A DNA stretch of 64,000 nucleotides from Capitulum mitella (GCA_030062745.1 CP099849.1:17049307-17113306), one strand, 5' to 3'; numbered from the stretch's first letter, positions 1 to 12,278 are shown. Numbers and translations: made by a program. The notes: generated by a model from the sequence alone, not told the origin.

Positions 1-654
1 GTCGGACGTCTACAGGACGACAGCCCGGGGCGGACCAGCTCTGATCAAACGTCTACAGGACGACAGCCCGGGGCGGACCAGCTCTGATCAGACGTCTACA
101 GGACGACAGCCCGGGGCGGACCAGCTCTGGTCAGACGTCTACAGGACGACAGCCCAGGGCGGACCAGCTCTGGTCAGACGTCTACAGGGCGACAGCCCGG
201 GGCGGACCAGCTCTGGTCAGACGTCTACAGGACGACAGCCCGGGGCGGACCAGCTCTGGTCGGACGTCTACAGGACGACAGCCCGGGGCGGACCAGCTCT
301 GGTCTGACGTCTACAGGACGACAGACGGACGGACCAGCTCTGGTCAGACGTCTACAGGGCGACAGCCCGGGGCGGACCAGCTCTGATCAAACGTCTACAG
401 GACGACAGCCCGGGGCGGACCAGCTCTGGTCAGACGTCTACAGGGCGACAGCCCGGGGCGGACCAGCTCTGATCAGACGTCTACAGGGCGACTGCCCGGG
501 GCGGACCAGCTCTGATCAGACGTCTACAGGACGACCAGCTCTGATCAGACGTCTACAGGACGATAGCCCGGGGAGGACCAGCTCTGGTCAGACGTCTACA
601 GGGCGACAGCCCGGGGCGGACCAGCTCTGGTCAGACGTCTACAGGGCGACAGCC
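1..654. repeat. 43-bp GC-rich minisatellite, about 15 units
   Basis: Units begin ACGTCTACAGG and recur at positions 6, 49, 92, 135, 178 and so on, giving a 43-bp period. Each unit contains GACGACAGCCCGGGGCGG and CCAGCTCTGRTCAG. Neighbouring copies differ at only a few bases (GGACG/GGGCG, GATCA/GGTCA). Two units are internally shortened, near 307-347 and 520-550. There are no unique spacers between units, so it is a plain tandem array. It begins before the window. Confidence 0.95.
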
Positions 655-1650
655 GCAGCCAGCGGAGTCGCCGTCCTCCGGCCGCAGCTGGCCGGCCGGC
701 ACCCTGCTCCGGAACGCCGCCAACACACCGCCAACCCACTCCGTCCGGCCGCGCACTCACCGGCATTCCCGACTCCGCGCCGGGCACGGTGCGTCCGTCC
801 GCGCTCACTGCCGCCGCCGCGAGCCGTCGCACCACCGAGACTGGCCGCCGCCGTCCGACGTACACCGCCTCCGACACGGACGCGCGTCCCACTGCCGCCG
901 CCGCCGCAGCCACAAGGTCACCTGGTCGGCCGGCAGTAAACAAACGGCCGGCGCCGGCCGGCGGCGGCGCGCCGGCGCGCCGTCCGCCAATCGGCGCGTC
1001 CGTTGCACGATCAATACGGGGCTTGCGCCAATGGCCGGCGGCGGAGGCGGCCGGCCGGTCCGCCGGACGCCCGGCTAAGAATAGCCGCCGTCCGGGTGTT
1101 TTTGCGTGCCGGTATATTTAGCCGGCGCCGCCGCCGGCGGCCGAGGCCGAGTTCACTCAGTCGGACAGCGGGCCGGCGGCCGACGCGGGACGGCCATGCA
1201 CCGGCCGGCTGCCGAGCCCCCAGCTCGGCGCACAGGTGCGCTGCACGGGCGGCCGTTCGCAGTGGGGTGGCTGCGCTGCGGCCGGCGCGGCCGTCCTTCT
1301 GCCCGGCACGCCCGGCAGCCGGCGCAAGCTCGACGTGCAGTGCGGACTGGCGCCGGCCGGGCCGCAAGCCCGCCACCTCGCGACCAGTGGGAGGCCGGAC
1401 GGCCCCGCGCCGGCCTGGACAGTCCTGGCGAGCGCCAGCCGCCATCCGGCAGCCGAGGCCGAACGACGACCCCACGCCCACCGACCGACGCTATTGCGCA
1501 CCACTTCAGAGAGCCAGCGTTATCCTCGCAAGTGGCGGGTGGCCATGTTCCAGTGCTGGAACATGTATGCCCCGTGAAGCCTGCAGCCCTGGCCGTCCCG
1601 GAAAGGTCCAACCACAGGAGGCATATACAGATGCCGGCACAGACCGCAAC
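655..1650. other. CpG-rich, GC-rich unique sequence with a possible core promoter
   Basis: This stretch is very rich in CCGGCC and CpG, unlike the AT-richer sequence after about 1,700. Many reading frames are open in both strands only because stop codons are rare in such composition; the proteins are Arg/Pro/Ala-rich without recognisable domains. A TATA-like TATATTTA lies at 1,113-1,120. A TCAGTC initiator-like motif at 1,157-1,162 lies about 46 bp downstream of the TATA start, farther than the usual 30 bp. It could be a CpG-island promoter with a first exon, but no coding exon is identifiable. Confidence 0.35.
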
Positions 1651-2035
1651 TCCGCACTAATTACGAAGACCATGGCTGAAGCAGCATCAACGTGTTTTAA
1701 GTTATTACTGGGCCGAATTTATTTCGTTAATATGATACCAGCATGTGCTTTATGACGTAACCCTACACAATTTGAGCGTCCGCATTTTCATCTATGCGCC
1801 GGACAACGGGGGGTGGGCGCGATCGTGCTGCCCATTTAGCCTCAAACAGAGGTAGAGCGACGAAACAGCTAATGTGCACGTTTTTTTCTCATTCAAATGA
1901 TACACGATTTGACCACCTCAAGCCACCTGATGATCTCTCAGGTTACAGCGAAAGAGTACCACATCGAGACCATACCATGCATTTGTAGAGACTTGGTTTT
2001 AAAATGGATCAATATCCGTACTCCGCAGACTTCTG
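1651..2035. other. no recognised feature
   Basis: Anonymous sequence between the GC-rich block and the GATTC repeat. I see no ORF with a recognisable domain and no repeat structure. Confidence 0.5.
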
Positions 2036-2335
2036 CTTCATTTCACTTCGAGGCGATACGATTCCAAATCTTACTGATTGCTTGCTGAATCGATTCCGAT
2101 TACGACTCAAAGCGCTTTTTGAAACTGAATCGATTCCAATTTCGATTCGAAATGGAATGAGTTGATTCCGGCATTCATTCCACTCAGATCCAATGGACTG
2201 ATTTAAGCCATTAGAATTGAATCCGATTCTGATTCCGTACAAAAACCCGTGATTCAACTCCAACTACGACAACGAAATCAATTCCGATTATGACTAAACG
2301 GAACGGAATCGATTCCGATATCGATTCGGATCCCG
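2036..2335. repeat. degenerate GAATCGATTCCGATT simple repeat
   Basis: The words GATTCC, CGATTC and GAATCGATT recur irregularly throughout, on both strands because the motif is nearly palindromic. A shorter stretch of the same style (GAATCAGAATCAGAATCG) occurs near 25,305-25,375. This is low-complexity sequence. Confidence 0.7.
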
Positions 2336-2905
2336 GTGTAATGGAACACAAGCCTGGTAATTAGCGGTTGTTTCTCCTTGAGATCAGGCAGGTTACTGAG
2401 GGTCAAATATCATTGTCATTTAATATGATGGTCTCTCACCGAAGAGTTCTGATCATCGATGAGGCGAAAAAGCTGGCATTACTGATCAGCACGAAAAATG
2501 CTCTGACAGCGGCTCAAACTGACCTTGAGGTCTTGTAAGGTCTTTGGTTTCACGTAACAATGAAGAGGGAGCTGGCCTTTTAAATCCTGACAAGTCGTTA
2601 AACATAGGCCGAAACAGTTCTGCACCAAAAACTAACACCATATCTCGTCACATTTCAGAGAAAAAAAAACATAAAAGTAGCTCAGAAAAGGTGACCTAGA
2701 AATAGGGCTTACAGCCCTTCGAGAATGACGCCATAGCTCTGTGTACCGACGTAAATTTTCAATATCACCGCATGACAATAACTTGATCCACACCTGGCAA
2801 CAAGCCAGACCCAGAAAAGGCAGGACTATGACCACAAACGATGAGGTGTTGAGTAATAAAGGTGATCGATGATTTTGTGAGTCCAATGTAGCATAATAAT
2901 CCTTT
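2336..2905. other. no recognised feature
   Basis: Anonymous sequence. The open frames are short and lack recognisable domains. Confidence 0.5.
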
Positions 2906-2906
2906 A

Positions 2907-2987
2907 CATATATAAATATATATACACTCACACACACATATATATATATATATCCTGATATATATATATATATATATATCTATATCC
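2907..2987. repeat. (TA)n/(CA)n microsatellite
   Basis: Alternating TA runs interrupted by CACACACA and CCTGA. Confidence 0.9.
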
Positions 2988-3701
2988 TGTAGTCATAGCG
3001 CAAAATCCTGTTGAATACAATAATAAAGTATGCGTGTACATAACAAGTGAGATTCGAGCAAAATACGGTAAGTACAGGAAATCATCTCCTCAGTTAAGGC
3101 ATGTTTTCACCGGATAAAAACAGCTGATGTCTATGGAATAACTGTAACTTGTTGAAGCCTGCTTTTTGCCAACCATGTCATTGCTATCGCCTTTTTTGTC
3201 AATGTCTGTGCGAGACAAACAATGTCATAAATATCGCACATCACTCATTAGATGGGCATATTTTTGCCATGAGTTTCAATTCTACTCAACCAAAAACGGC
3301 ATCCTTAGCAATGTTTGGAGCTCTCCACACGTATACCCAATATACTCTGCCACAGCAAGAAATACAGCCGTATCCATTTTAGGAGCATGCTCATCTCCCA
3401 CTACCCGTCAGAACCCAACGCCCAAAACGCATTACCCATCATGCGCCACTACGGAAAGCGGTTCGCCGGATCGGTCGGCCTGCAGGACGCAAAAGTGCAC
3501 GAGGGTCCCGTCGATGACAAGTCTCGCTTTTCCACACAGTTTTGACGCCAGGCCGCGTTCCAGCTAGGAAAAAATACGACCACGCACACCAGGCTCACTG
3601 ACCCCAAACTGGGGGACGCCGCGTGGCGACGGGCCTATCAGTCAAGCTTGCTCCAGCGCCGCCCGGCCGCCGGCTGTTAGAGACATCCACGGCCGAGCAG
3701 C
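2988..3701. other. no recognised feature
   Basis: Open frames at 3,149-3,567 are short, overlap each other in different frames and have no recognisable domain. Confidence 0.5.
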
Positions 3702-3930
3702 GGGCCGGACGAATGGACAGCGGGCCGGACAGGACCGACAGCAGGCCGGACAAGGCGGACAAAAGGCTGGACAGGACGAACAGCAGGCCGGACAGGACAG
3801 ACAGCAGGCCGGACACACCAGACACCGGACCGGACAAGCCAGACAGGGCCAGGCAGGCTAGACAGACGGCCGGACGGGCCGGACAGCGGGCCGGACAGGC
3901 CAGACGGCGGGCCGGACAGGGCGGCCGGCC
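3702..3930. repeat. 21-bp GC-rich minisatellite, about 11 degenerate units
   Basis: The unit is approximately RGGCCGGACAGGACAGACAGC. The period is 21 bp, exactly seven codons, so reading frames stay open through the array on both strands and show a seven-residue periodicity (for example RPDRTDS). The surrounding GC-rich sequence (3,600-4,150) has the same character as 655-1,650. Nothing beyond the repeat supports a protein. Confidence 0.85.
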
Positions 3931-6900
3931 GACGTACCTCGAGGCGGAGGCCTGGTGCGGGGAGGGCTGGCGCGGGCAGCGGGCCGCTCCGCTGGACTCG
4001 GCTGGCCGGCGCCCGGCTCCGGCCTGCCGGCGGCCTCCATGGCGGGACAGCCGGCAGCGGCCACCGCGGCACGGCAGCACCCACCTCAGCTACCCGGCGC
4101 GGCTGCGACAAGGAAATGCAACAGCACATCAGGGGGGCACGGCGAAGAAAATCGCAGCCCGGTGCAGGGGCAGGCCAGAGTATATCCCACTGGACGTGGG
4201 TGACGCAACGCTTAAGGCTCGTCATCAAACAGTTCTATAGTCGTCATACCACTTCAATGACGACAGCTCACTCACCAAGCTCAAAGGTTGACCCTAAAGT
4301 TCAAACAGCTCCTGGTCGTGCTCACAAAGGCTGACCTTAGCGCTCAGCTAACTCATCGTCGTGCTCACAATGGCTGACCATAGCGTTCATTTAGCTCAAG
4401 GTCGTAGTGACCAGTGAGGAGTGGTCTTATCGCGAATGGCACCGTGTACAACTGGAGCTGTGACTTCACTGGCGCGTCGCATTACATCAGCAGACGGGCA
4501 AAGAGCGCGGATATTATTCCGGCATCACAGCATCGTTTGCTTTCCTGAGGTGCGGAGTTTCGCCTGATCGGCATGACATCGACACAAAACTGAGCGCTAT
4601 GGCTAATGGCGTCAGTTACGTCCCGTCCTTCGCTGAAGCTTGGGCCCAGCAGCCTGCGCCACATTCGTAACAAAGGAAAAATACAGGTCCCACGGAATGC
4701 CTGGGGCCTCTTTTGTAAACATTAATTTCTAATGACCTCTGCCGATTCTCGGCCGGCGCTGCCGTCATTCAGTATGCCTACGACACCTTGGTGCTCGCCA
4801 GCGGCAAAACAGCAGCACTTGCTTGTCACATACGACGCATGATTTTTTGGCGTTCTCGGTTTTACGTAACATAACTCGGTTCATGATCCGATATACGTTA
4901 CCTGGAGGTGAGTCTCCCTACACCCAAAGAAAAAAGCGAATCATGCTATTTGGCAGCCATCGCAATCTTGGCGGTATCCCTTCTGACCAAATTATGCTCA
5001 AACTGAAAGTGGCCTTCACTTACCTACTTGGACTTATTGCACCCGGTTTCTCTATCATTAACAACACGCCTTACCAGTCAATGACCTAAATACCGGAGGC
5101 AATAACCTAAAAACCGTAAGTCTGACGAGTCTCAAATCCCAACAGCCGTGGTTGGTGCCCAAGACAAGCCCTAAGACCAATTTATATCAAGGTCTGGGAG
5201 AAGAGGGTGTAAAATTGTCCCGGCTAGTCCAATCGTCGTGGAATGTCCTATAAGGTTTTCAGTGCGCAGAACCTTATCTTACTTAGAAGGCACTCACTCA
5301 TCTGAGACTTGTATTCTTCTAGCATTCAGGCTACGACGTACGACGCCATGCTTGGCTCTTGTCAATATACGGAAAGCGCAGGGAACAATCAATCATGACG
5401 ATCATATTGTCACACCAGTTGCATCAGACCTTTTTAGTCCATCGTCAGAATATTTTCGTTTTTTGCAACGCAACGCAGTGCAGGCCACTCAGCAATGCAC
5501 AAGTAATACATGCATGAACGGAATCGTGCAGCTACAGATCTCCAGAATATTTGTTTTTAAATGTCGCGGTGACTCTTGTGGTCGTTTAACGATCCAATTT
5601 CCCCCGTCCGTTGTCGCGGTTGATAACCTACCTTTGGTCCGGACCCAGCTTATCCTCAACTTCCAGGAAGAATTTAACACGTGCTTTTTCTACTAAGATA
5701 ACCTAGTTGTAGTCTGTTGCAACTGTAGTGTAGTGGTATTCATTGTCTCAAAACCGTACACTTGCAGAGGTCCAACACCATTTCCCATGGCTTCCCTGTG
5801 TCCCTATTCGGCCGTGTCCTATTTACAGCTGTTGTGTGACGTTACCAGCAGGGAAAGACCAATGGCCGTTTGCATTAATTGAACTGAGCCGGGTCGTGCG
5901 GCACTACATCGTGGGAGAATTACAAAACATAGTTTGTAATTTGTTGTATTTTCCGAAACTTATAGACATATCTCAAAAACTGGGTACTGAACATGTCATC
6001 AGCAACAGTTTTAAGACCACGTCTATTAATGAAAAGTCGACCAAGTGGGGCATTCCTTTCAACACGATGCGCAATTACCTTTTACTTTTGAACGTACCGT
6101 TCACCCTTATATTGCACAAATGAATGATTTTACAGATCGGAAGCCATCAGCACAACAAAAACAAACTATACCGAAAGTTAACGTGCGGCACCTCGTCGTG
6201 CTTTCCGCCAGCTGTTAGGCACATGTGTGTTTTGTCATTTCGGGAGGGCCGACTGACCGGTAACGGACTTTTAGCGTGAATTTGGCAAGTATTGGATTTC
6301 GCAAAAAGACGTCGTCTATTTTTCGATACATCAACATTGTGCGATTCCCACATCAACTTCTACTTTTTCTTAAGTTTAAAATGTTTAGCACCTTCAGGCT
6401 CCCGCAGAAACAGCGCAACGTAGTTTTGGTGACCAATTTCTGCACCGTTCACAAAGTAAGTCTCCTGAAAAGGCAATATCCCATCGAGATCTTCGAAGTA
6501 CCTGTCATGTACATGAAAATAACCAGGTAAACTGCATGCTACTTCCCTTTAAACACCACCACGCCACAAAGCTGCAAGGATGTGCTGTTCTCGCACTGTA
6601 TTCATTATGTTTGTGGCACTTGCTAATCAATTCATAAACAAAGGAGGTGATCACTGGCGTGAACAGTAGCCTACCGCATATTTTTCAGTCCTCACTCTAA
6701 CCATGGCAGAGGAGATGAAACGGTATGCGTTGCAAGTAAAATACCTTTCGCGGACTTACAGCTGTCTGATATATTTCTTCCAATGGAACTCCCAAAGGTG
6801 CAAGGTATACATGCAACAGCATTCCTCTGCAGTTCCTTTAGCGACGCCCATGTCGTTAACCCATCCTTCACGTTTTCGCATCGAATATAACAGGTGAACT

Positions 6901-7474
6901 CAACTTCTCCCTTGATTCAGACATCTATTAAGGCTGTCGACTACACGCGGTCGCTATTCAGACCTCTCATCGGTAACTAAAATAAAATGGATCAAGGAAA
7001 GGTCAACACAGGCGAACACAACGGGAAACGGTCAAACCGTCACGGTCAGTCAGACGCACGGCGCTGGTGATTCAACAGCTGGCGGCTGAAAGACGGAACT
7101 GACAGCCCGACAGCTCGGACAGCAATCCACTGTAAAGGGCGGCCACCCGGCAGCAGAGCCCCGTACCCATCTCCATGCGAGACCGCTGGATTCGAAGTTG
7201 ATAATCCTTTCGGAGTGTGCCGTTCGCGCGTTTCGGCCAAGGTCGCAAGTGAAGATGCCAGCGCCTCGGGCTGAGCCAGAAGGCGCGTTTTAAATTACCA
7301 AGTTCTCCACGCTGAGCCAGCTCAGATCCTCAAGCAGACGCGAGACGTGGTCGCATTTTTGCGGCCGAAAATGACTTCAGCTACATAATACGGCAAGTTT
7401 TAAGTTTAAGATGATGACAAGGATTATTTGGAACATCTCGGATTTCGTTCCATGGTGTGCACCGATTCCTACGC
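3931..7474. other. long stretch without a recognised gene
   Basis: Open frames here (the largest near 5,238-5,696, 152 codons) have no signature I recognise. I see no repeat, tRNA-like or transposon terminus that I can defend. The first 200 bp remain GC-rich. Confidence 0.45.
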
Positions 7475-7573
7475 AGGCCATGAAAATCACCGATTTAATA
7501 TGCAGGAGGGTTATGAAAACTACTACTTTAATCGACAGGATGGTTATGAAAACTACCAATTTAATGTCCGTGG
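7475..7573 (+). repeat. 33-bp tandem repeat, 3 units, in coding phase
   Basis: Units start at 7,478, 7,511 and 7,544, exactly 33 bp apart. Read from the ATG at 7,428 they give an 11-residue repeat of the pattern GYENYxFNxxx, with the first copy diverged (GHENHRFN). The open frame is only 64 codons and has no other known feature. It could be a relic of a repetitive protein or a chance small minisatellite. Confidence 0.6.
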
Positions 7574-9708
7574 GCTTTTGTACGCATGTATGTACAAACG
7601 ACCCCTCATACAGCGTAGATGACTGTGCCATCCGACACGATGAGTCTGGTAATCCCACCTTTGACACGGCGCTTAAACCTCACCATGAGTTTGCGTCCCC
7701 AAGTTTAATGAAAGAGATTGTACATTCCAAACGGAAAGAACCGAACATCCGTCGTCTATCAGCATTTCTTGCATGCATCGTCTGACGTATTTCCGCACAG
7801 TCCAGCCCTGCCCACGGGCTGATCGGGGCAGAAGCTGTAAAAAAAGACGCGACAAGTTTGTCCTCAGACGTGCGGCAACAATACTGTGATTGCCAAACTA
7901 ATCACATCAGATGGCACAAATATCCTCAATACATGACGCATCAGTTGCGCATGCAACACCATATATTTACAAATTCTGATTTGGCTACACACCGAGCAGT
8001 GGCCTCACCACAGATCTGATGGGTAAAGCGACAGTCGGCCCCGCAAAAGGCGCTGACACGGCGCAAAGATCTGTGTTGCCGATGTTTTTTTTTTTTATTT
8101 CAGCAAGATGCATTTTTCTGCATGCCAAGACTTCATTTTACAGAGCTGTCATGCGATTTCCCATAAATTTCATCTATGTCCTATTTACCCGTGCCCTACT
8201 GCTAGCTGCTGCAAGCAGACACGAGCGACAGGAGGCTAACGAACGTTTGCAGAACACCTGCAGCATCATCAACAATGGATGGCGTCCGAAGACAACGTCG
8301 TTAGCGACACTTCCGGACCATACCGTCTCTGAAAAAATGGATTTTTCATTCCAAGGTCAAACTATTCTCCCACAGGCGCGGAACCTGCATGGGACGATGC
8401 CACCTACAGTGAAACCCAACGCCAACGACTGAGCACTGACCATCAGTTCGCACTGATGGTCGGCTGTGCGTCCGGCGCACAAGGTCGCGACCGCAGCCGC
8501 AGCTGACACCACACGGCCCAGCTACAACGATTCAGAACCCCCGCTCATAAGCGCTTCCCAGCCGCCCCAGAATATTCAATCCCCCGGCCGATTTCCCGAA
8601 ATGACTACCTGCAGAAGATTCTAGTGCGCTGCCATGCGCAAGGCACGCGCAATGCCTTAATACCTCACCAAGAGGGATTTCCACTCGCACCGATGACGGG
8701 GGAGGGAGGGTTGGTAGGCGTCCCCTCACATTTTGGCCCCCACTTGAACTAGCGCCAAGGGTCGAAGAACAAACGATAGCTGTGTGCCAAGGAATCCAAC
8801 AGTACCCCGTTAGACCCCGTTAGGAAAACCAGTGATCTTCTAGACCACAAACCTTTAAGTCAAATTCCCGGGGGCAAGAACGACGCATGTGGGGCAAAAT
8901 ATGCCTAAAATCGTCCCCTTTATCACATTCAGTGCCAAAAATTACCATAGGCACGTTCCAACGTAAAAAACGTCATCTCAGGTTAAGAATCTCGTTTGAC
9001 CTTGTAAAGGTCATTGGGTTTTCTCTAGTGACCTGTTCCTACGCGGACTACCATTCTGAACCGATTGCATGACAGTCATCCGCCGTTTATGCATAACAAC
9101 TGTCCTAAGATAGTTCAAAAACGACATCTGGCGCAAAAACCGCTCTGCAACCCTGCAGTATTGACGTCATAGCTTGGTAGTTTGAGACGACCTGGGGCCA
9201 ATCCTTTTCCAAAACATTCGCAATGAACGTACGGCCAGCTGTGGCACATTTCGCGGCGCTGTTGAGCGCCGTGCTGTCGTGGTCCCGGAAGCACTGTTAG
9301 GGGTGGCATCCATCCCCCTGCCCTCGTCTGACGAGGGAAGGGTACAGATGCCCATGAAAACTAGACTCACTTGGACGCTTCCTCGGCGAAGCCTCCGCAA
9401 CTCGGCGGGCCAGAAACCCGCACGCCCCCACTCAAGCTCAGTTAGGACTCTGGCAATTCCGCTCACAAAACGGACCGCTATCAGAGCCCAGATGAGCGGT
9501 GGGATCATGATCGGCAACCAGCACCGACTGCAACAATCGGTGATTTATCACCGCAGCCAAGGCCACCTTACAACGTGACCAGCTGAACTCAGCTACACCT
9601 CGTCAACACCAGCCAGTAAGTTCACTGTCGGTCGTTTCTTTCAATACTCCGGACTTACCGTATAGCGCAGAACCATCTCAGTACCTGGACCTTGCTGGAG
9701 TGTTCCTG

Positions 9709-9710
<2 letters not shown>
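7574..9710. other. no recognised gene
   Basis: Anonymous sequence. A small perfect inverted repeat CCTCGTCTGACGAGG lies near 9,322-9,336. Open frames lack domains. Confidence 0.45.

Positions 9711-9753
<43 letters not shown>
9711..9753. repeat. (CT)n microsatellite
   Basis: Uninterrupted CT dinucleotides for about 43 bp. Confidence 0.97.
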
Positions 9754-9755
<2 letters not shown>

Positions 9756-10179
9756 GACCAAGGTCACAGTGCCGTGACACGATCGATGTCATTGACGGAA
9801 ATAGCGGAGGACGCGCCTGGCCGTCAGCCGTTCGCTAATTGGCGCCCGTCTGCAGGCACCGGCGACCGCGGTAACCCCGCCGAGCGACGCTCCTCCCATC
9901 TCCACCACACCACCAGACAGGACCGGAAACAACCGAGTTTTTCTCCACTTTTCCTCGATCCCCATTTCACACTGGCGAAAATGCCTTTGTTGGTCATTCA
10001 AAACGTGCTGACAAGCCGCCGCCATGGAATCAACAACGTCTGCCGTACGTCCGCATTTTACAAAGGGTTTCGTTTTCTCAGTGATCTGCTCATGGGATAA
10101 GAGATACCCCATTTTCGAGGCCGTTCCTCGGTGGACGAGTCCCAAATGTTATCGAAAATTGCTTCTTTGTTTAAATTAA

Positions 10180-10560
10180 TGTCTTCGCAAGACCCTAAGC
10201 TTCTTCGCCAGTTAAATACCTTAATGCTCGTTTCGTCTGGGACGGGAAACGTGACAGAGTAAAACGGAAGACAGTGGCAAAACTCAAATATCAAGGAGGC
10301 ATGTTTATAAATTATTTGAAATCCACTATTCCTGCTTTTTAAAGATGTCATGCGTCAAAAGGTACCTGACCGTTTTTAACAAATGGATTCTTTCTGATGT
10401 GGAAGAAACTAAATGCTGAAGGTGACCTTTGCAAGAATAAAGGACTGATGGAAGGACAAAACCATACTGCTGGGTGAAGACTTCATATAGGAATAGGACC
10501 AGTCAAGCCAAAAAATCAATTCTTCACTGCGCTCCGCCCTCATTTCACGAAATAAACGAT
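10180..10560 (+). pseudogene. Tx1/L1-like LINE, C-terminal fragment of the reverse transcriptase ORF
   Basis: The frame through 10,211-10,345 reads LNARFVWDGKRDRVKRK, then KLKYQGGMFINYLKS, then a stop. This is the conserved segment just past the reverse-transcriptase thumb of Tx1/L1-type LINEs, where an FxWxGK-xxxVKR motif is followed by a GG-containing segment. The same segment, diverged, occurs on the minus strand near 53,540-53,600 (FLWSGKTERIKRK). Upstream palm motifs are not visible, so this is a truncated fragment. Homology may continue to about 10,700 with stops and frameshifts. Confidence 0.6.
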
Positions 10561-11150
10561 AAATTGGTCCGAATTAATATCACTTGAATTTTTACATTTC
10601 AAACAATCCGAATATGTAGACTGTTTTATGATACCTATTTCCGATCGCCTTTCTGAGATAAAACATTGCTCGTTTCCCCGCGGAGCTCAAGATCTTATTT
10701 TGCACCCTCGATAATCCCGGCAGTGAGCATAAAAACATTTATTTGGAGTCTTATTGAGCGTACAATTTTGGGCCGATTAACATCTATCTATGCGATGTTC
10801 CCTAAAAATGAACGTTGCAAATTTGGTCCTCTCAGCCCCCCCCCCCATTTGATGCTGTTGGGTGACAAAAAAACTATATAGCATTTTTGGCTTGATTTGA
10901 CAAGTTTTAGAGGTCGCCAAAAATTAAAAGTTAGGCCCTCTCTAGTTCCAGGATGTGTCTGTCGTAATGTCGTACGATAACTTGCCCTCATTTTTTGAAA
11001 ATGATTCCAAGGTTGTTTCCGTGTTTCACTGATTCCAATGAATGCTTTTCGTGTTCTCACAGGTGGCTACGCGCCCAAATCGATATCTGGGAGTCGTCCG
11101 TTTGGGAAGATCACCGATCGCAAGCTACTCTCTGTGGGCCAAGTCTTCTC
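10561..11150. other. no recognised feature
   Basis: Possible continuation of the LINE tail; otherwise anonymous. A poly-C run of 9 lies near 10,840. Confidence 0.4.
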
Positions 11151-11159
11151 ACGATTCCT

Positions 11160-12103
11160 CTAACACCATGAGAGGAAGGCGACGGTGCTGGTGGGAGGGG
11201 AGGCCAGCTGGATGTTCGTGAATGCATCGAGTTCTAGGAACTGGACAGCCTCCCCAGGGCTGTCCAGTTCTGCGGGACTTGGCATCAAGGCCGAGCACCA
11301 CTGCATCTGCAAGTTGGATTCGGTCCTCCAAAGGTGGCTGGGTCTGAAGACGCACAAAAAGAAGAGCAAAACCAACAATACGGCAGAGGTAACTTTCCGT
11401 GAAGACCTGGAAAACCTGTTTGATATTGCCCAGGCCAACGCGCTGGACCTCATCAAGAACAATGAGGATCGGGACTTCTTGGAGAGCCAGTAAAAGGAGG
11501 GAGGGCCAGGATACATCGCTGAGCTGGATGTGGAGCACAACATGAAGATGTTTTGCAGAAGACAAGGGAGCGGAAGACGCCCGGAGGAAGAGGGCGATGG
11601 AAGAGCAAGAGGCAGCTACGAGCCGCGCTGTGCTCCTCTCATTTTCGTCCTCAAGCTCTGAACTGGATGCTGAGGAGGACAAGAGAGCTGTTGGAGGAGC
11701 TCTGCTGCCTGCTCGCGTTCCAAGCGACAGCGTGCCTCCAGGAACATCATGAGCCCTGATCTTGCTGCAGCCCTCGACAGGACCCAGATGACTTTTCGGA
11801 AAACAACGTCCGTCCTCTGTCGCTGCGACATGCGTGGGAGTGGACCCAATGACGTTCGACATCAACCACTTCTCCATCCATCGGCACAGGGCTTGCCTCC
11901 ACTCCGAGCGAGCAAAGCTCATGAAGGAGAGCTTCTCCAGCAACGGACCCTTTGTGGTTCACTGGGACGGAAAGATGACGGAGGATCTGACGGGAAAGGA
12001 GGCGGTCGACCGTCTGTTTGTCCTCGTGTCGGGAGATGTAGTTGAGAAGCTCCTCGCAGTTTCATTGTTGTTTACTGGTGTTTTCGGGCGCGCCGACTAC
12101 TGA
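11160..12103 (+). pseudogene. decayed transposase-like gene, unclassified invertebrate family (copy 1, N-terminal half)
   Basis: Several frames give the N-terminal half of the protein family also present on the minus strand at 56.5-58.6 kb. The pieces in order are: a basic segment with TFREDLENLFDIAQANALDL (11,391-11,450); an acidic, Arg- and Ser-rich segment (LSFSSSSSEL, about 11,640); AAALDRTQ (about 11,763); and FVVHWDGKM followed by LTGKEAVDRLFVLVSG (11,950-12,035). Frames change at least three times and stop codons intervene. Homology ends near 12,050, so the SFDTxxSNTG region seen in the other copy is missing. I recognise this as a protein type repeated in invertebrate genomes but cannot name its superfamily. 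Catalysis is inferred, not shown. Confidence 0.6.
11238..11270. repeat. perfect 13-bp inverted repeat (hairpin)
   Basis: GAACTGGACAGCC at 11,238-11,250 is followed by a 7-nt loop and its exact reverse complement at 11,258-11,270. It lies inside the transposase-like relic. Confidence 0.9.
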
Positions 12104-12146
12104 GGTCATTTTGCGCCCATAACGAGGTTGCTTTACCTGACTAGTG

Positions 12147-12278
12147 AGATGTATAAACAGCCTCGAAATCGGCATCTTTAAGAAACAAAAAGAGCTATTT
12201 CGGCTCAAGAAAGCGCGAGTTGTCTCCAAGTACATCGCAGAGCGTCAGAGACGAAGCGTGCTGTCCAAAGTGAAGTGA
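12147..12278 (+). other. short unidentified basic coding-like segment
   Basis: One frame is open up to a TGA at 12,276-12,278 and reads IFKKQKELFRLKKARVVSKY then IAERQRRSVLSKVK. It is Lys/Arg-rich and probably helical. It sits between the transposase relic and the 3' end of the minus-strand LINE and I cannot assign it. It may be a further remnant of the transposase element or a chance frame. Confidence 0.25.

Noticed and set aside
1..654. Possible CRISPR-like array
   Set aside because: Units are directly tandem with no unique spacers, and the genome is eukaryotic.
1003..1755. 250-codon and overlapping open frames in the GC-rich block
   Set aside because: All frames on both strands are open because stops are rare in this composition. 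The proteins are Arg/Pro/Ala-rich with no domain.
3623..4240. 205-codon ORF with a seven-residue repeat
   Set aside because: The 21-bp minisatellite explains the periodicity, and frames are open on the opposite strand too.
5238..5696. 152-codon ORF as a host gene
   Set aside because: No recognisable domain, no splice or promoter context, and an overlapping open frame on the other strand.
11149..11943. 264-codon minus-strand ORF
   Set aside because: It is the antisense shadow of the plus-strand transposase-like relic and has no domain.
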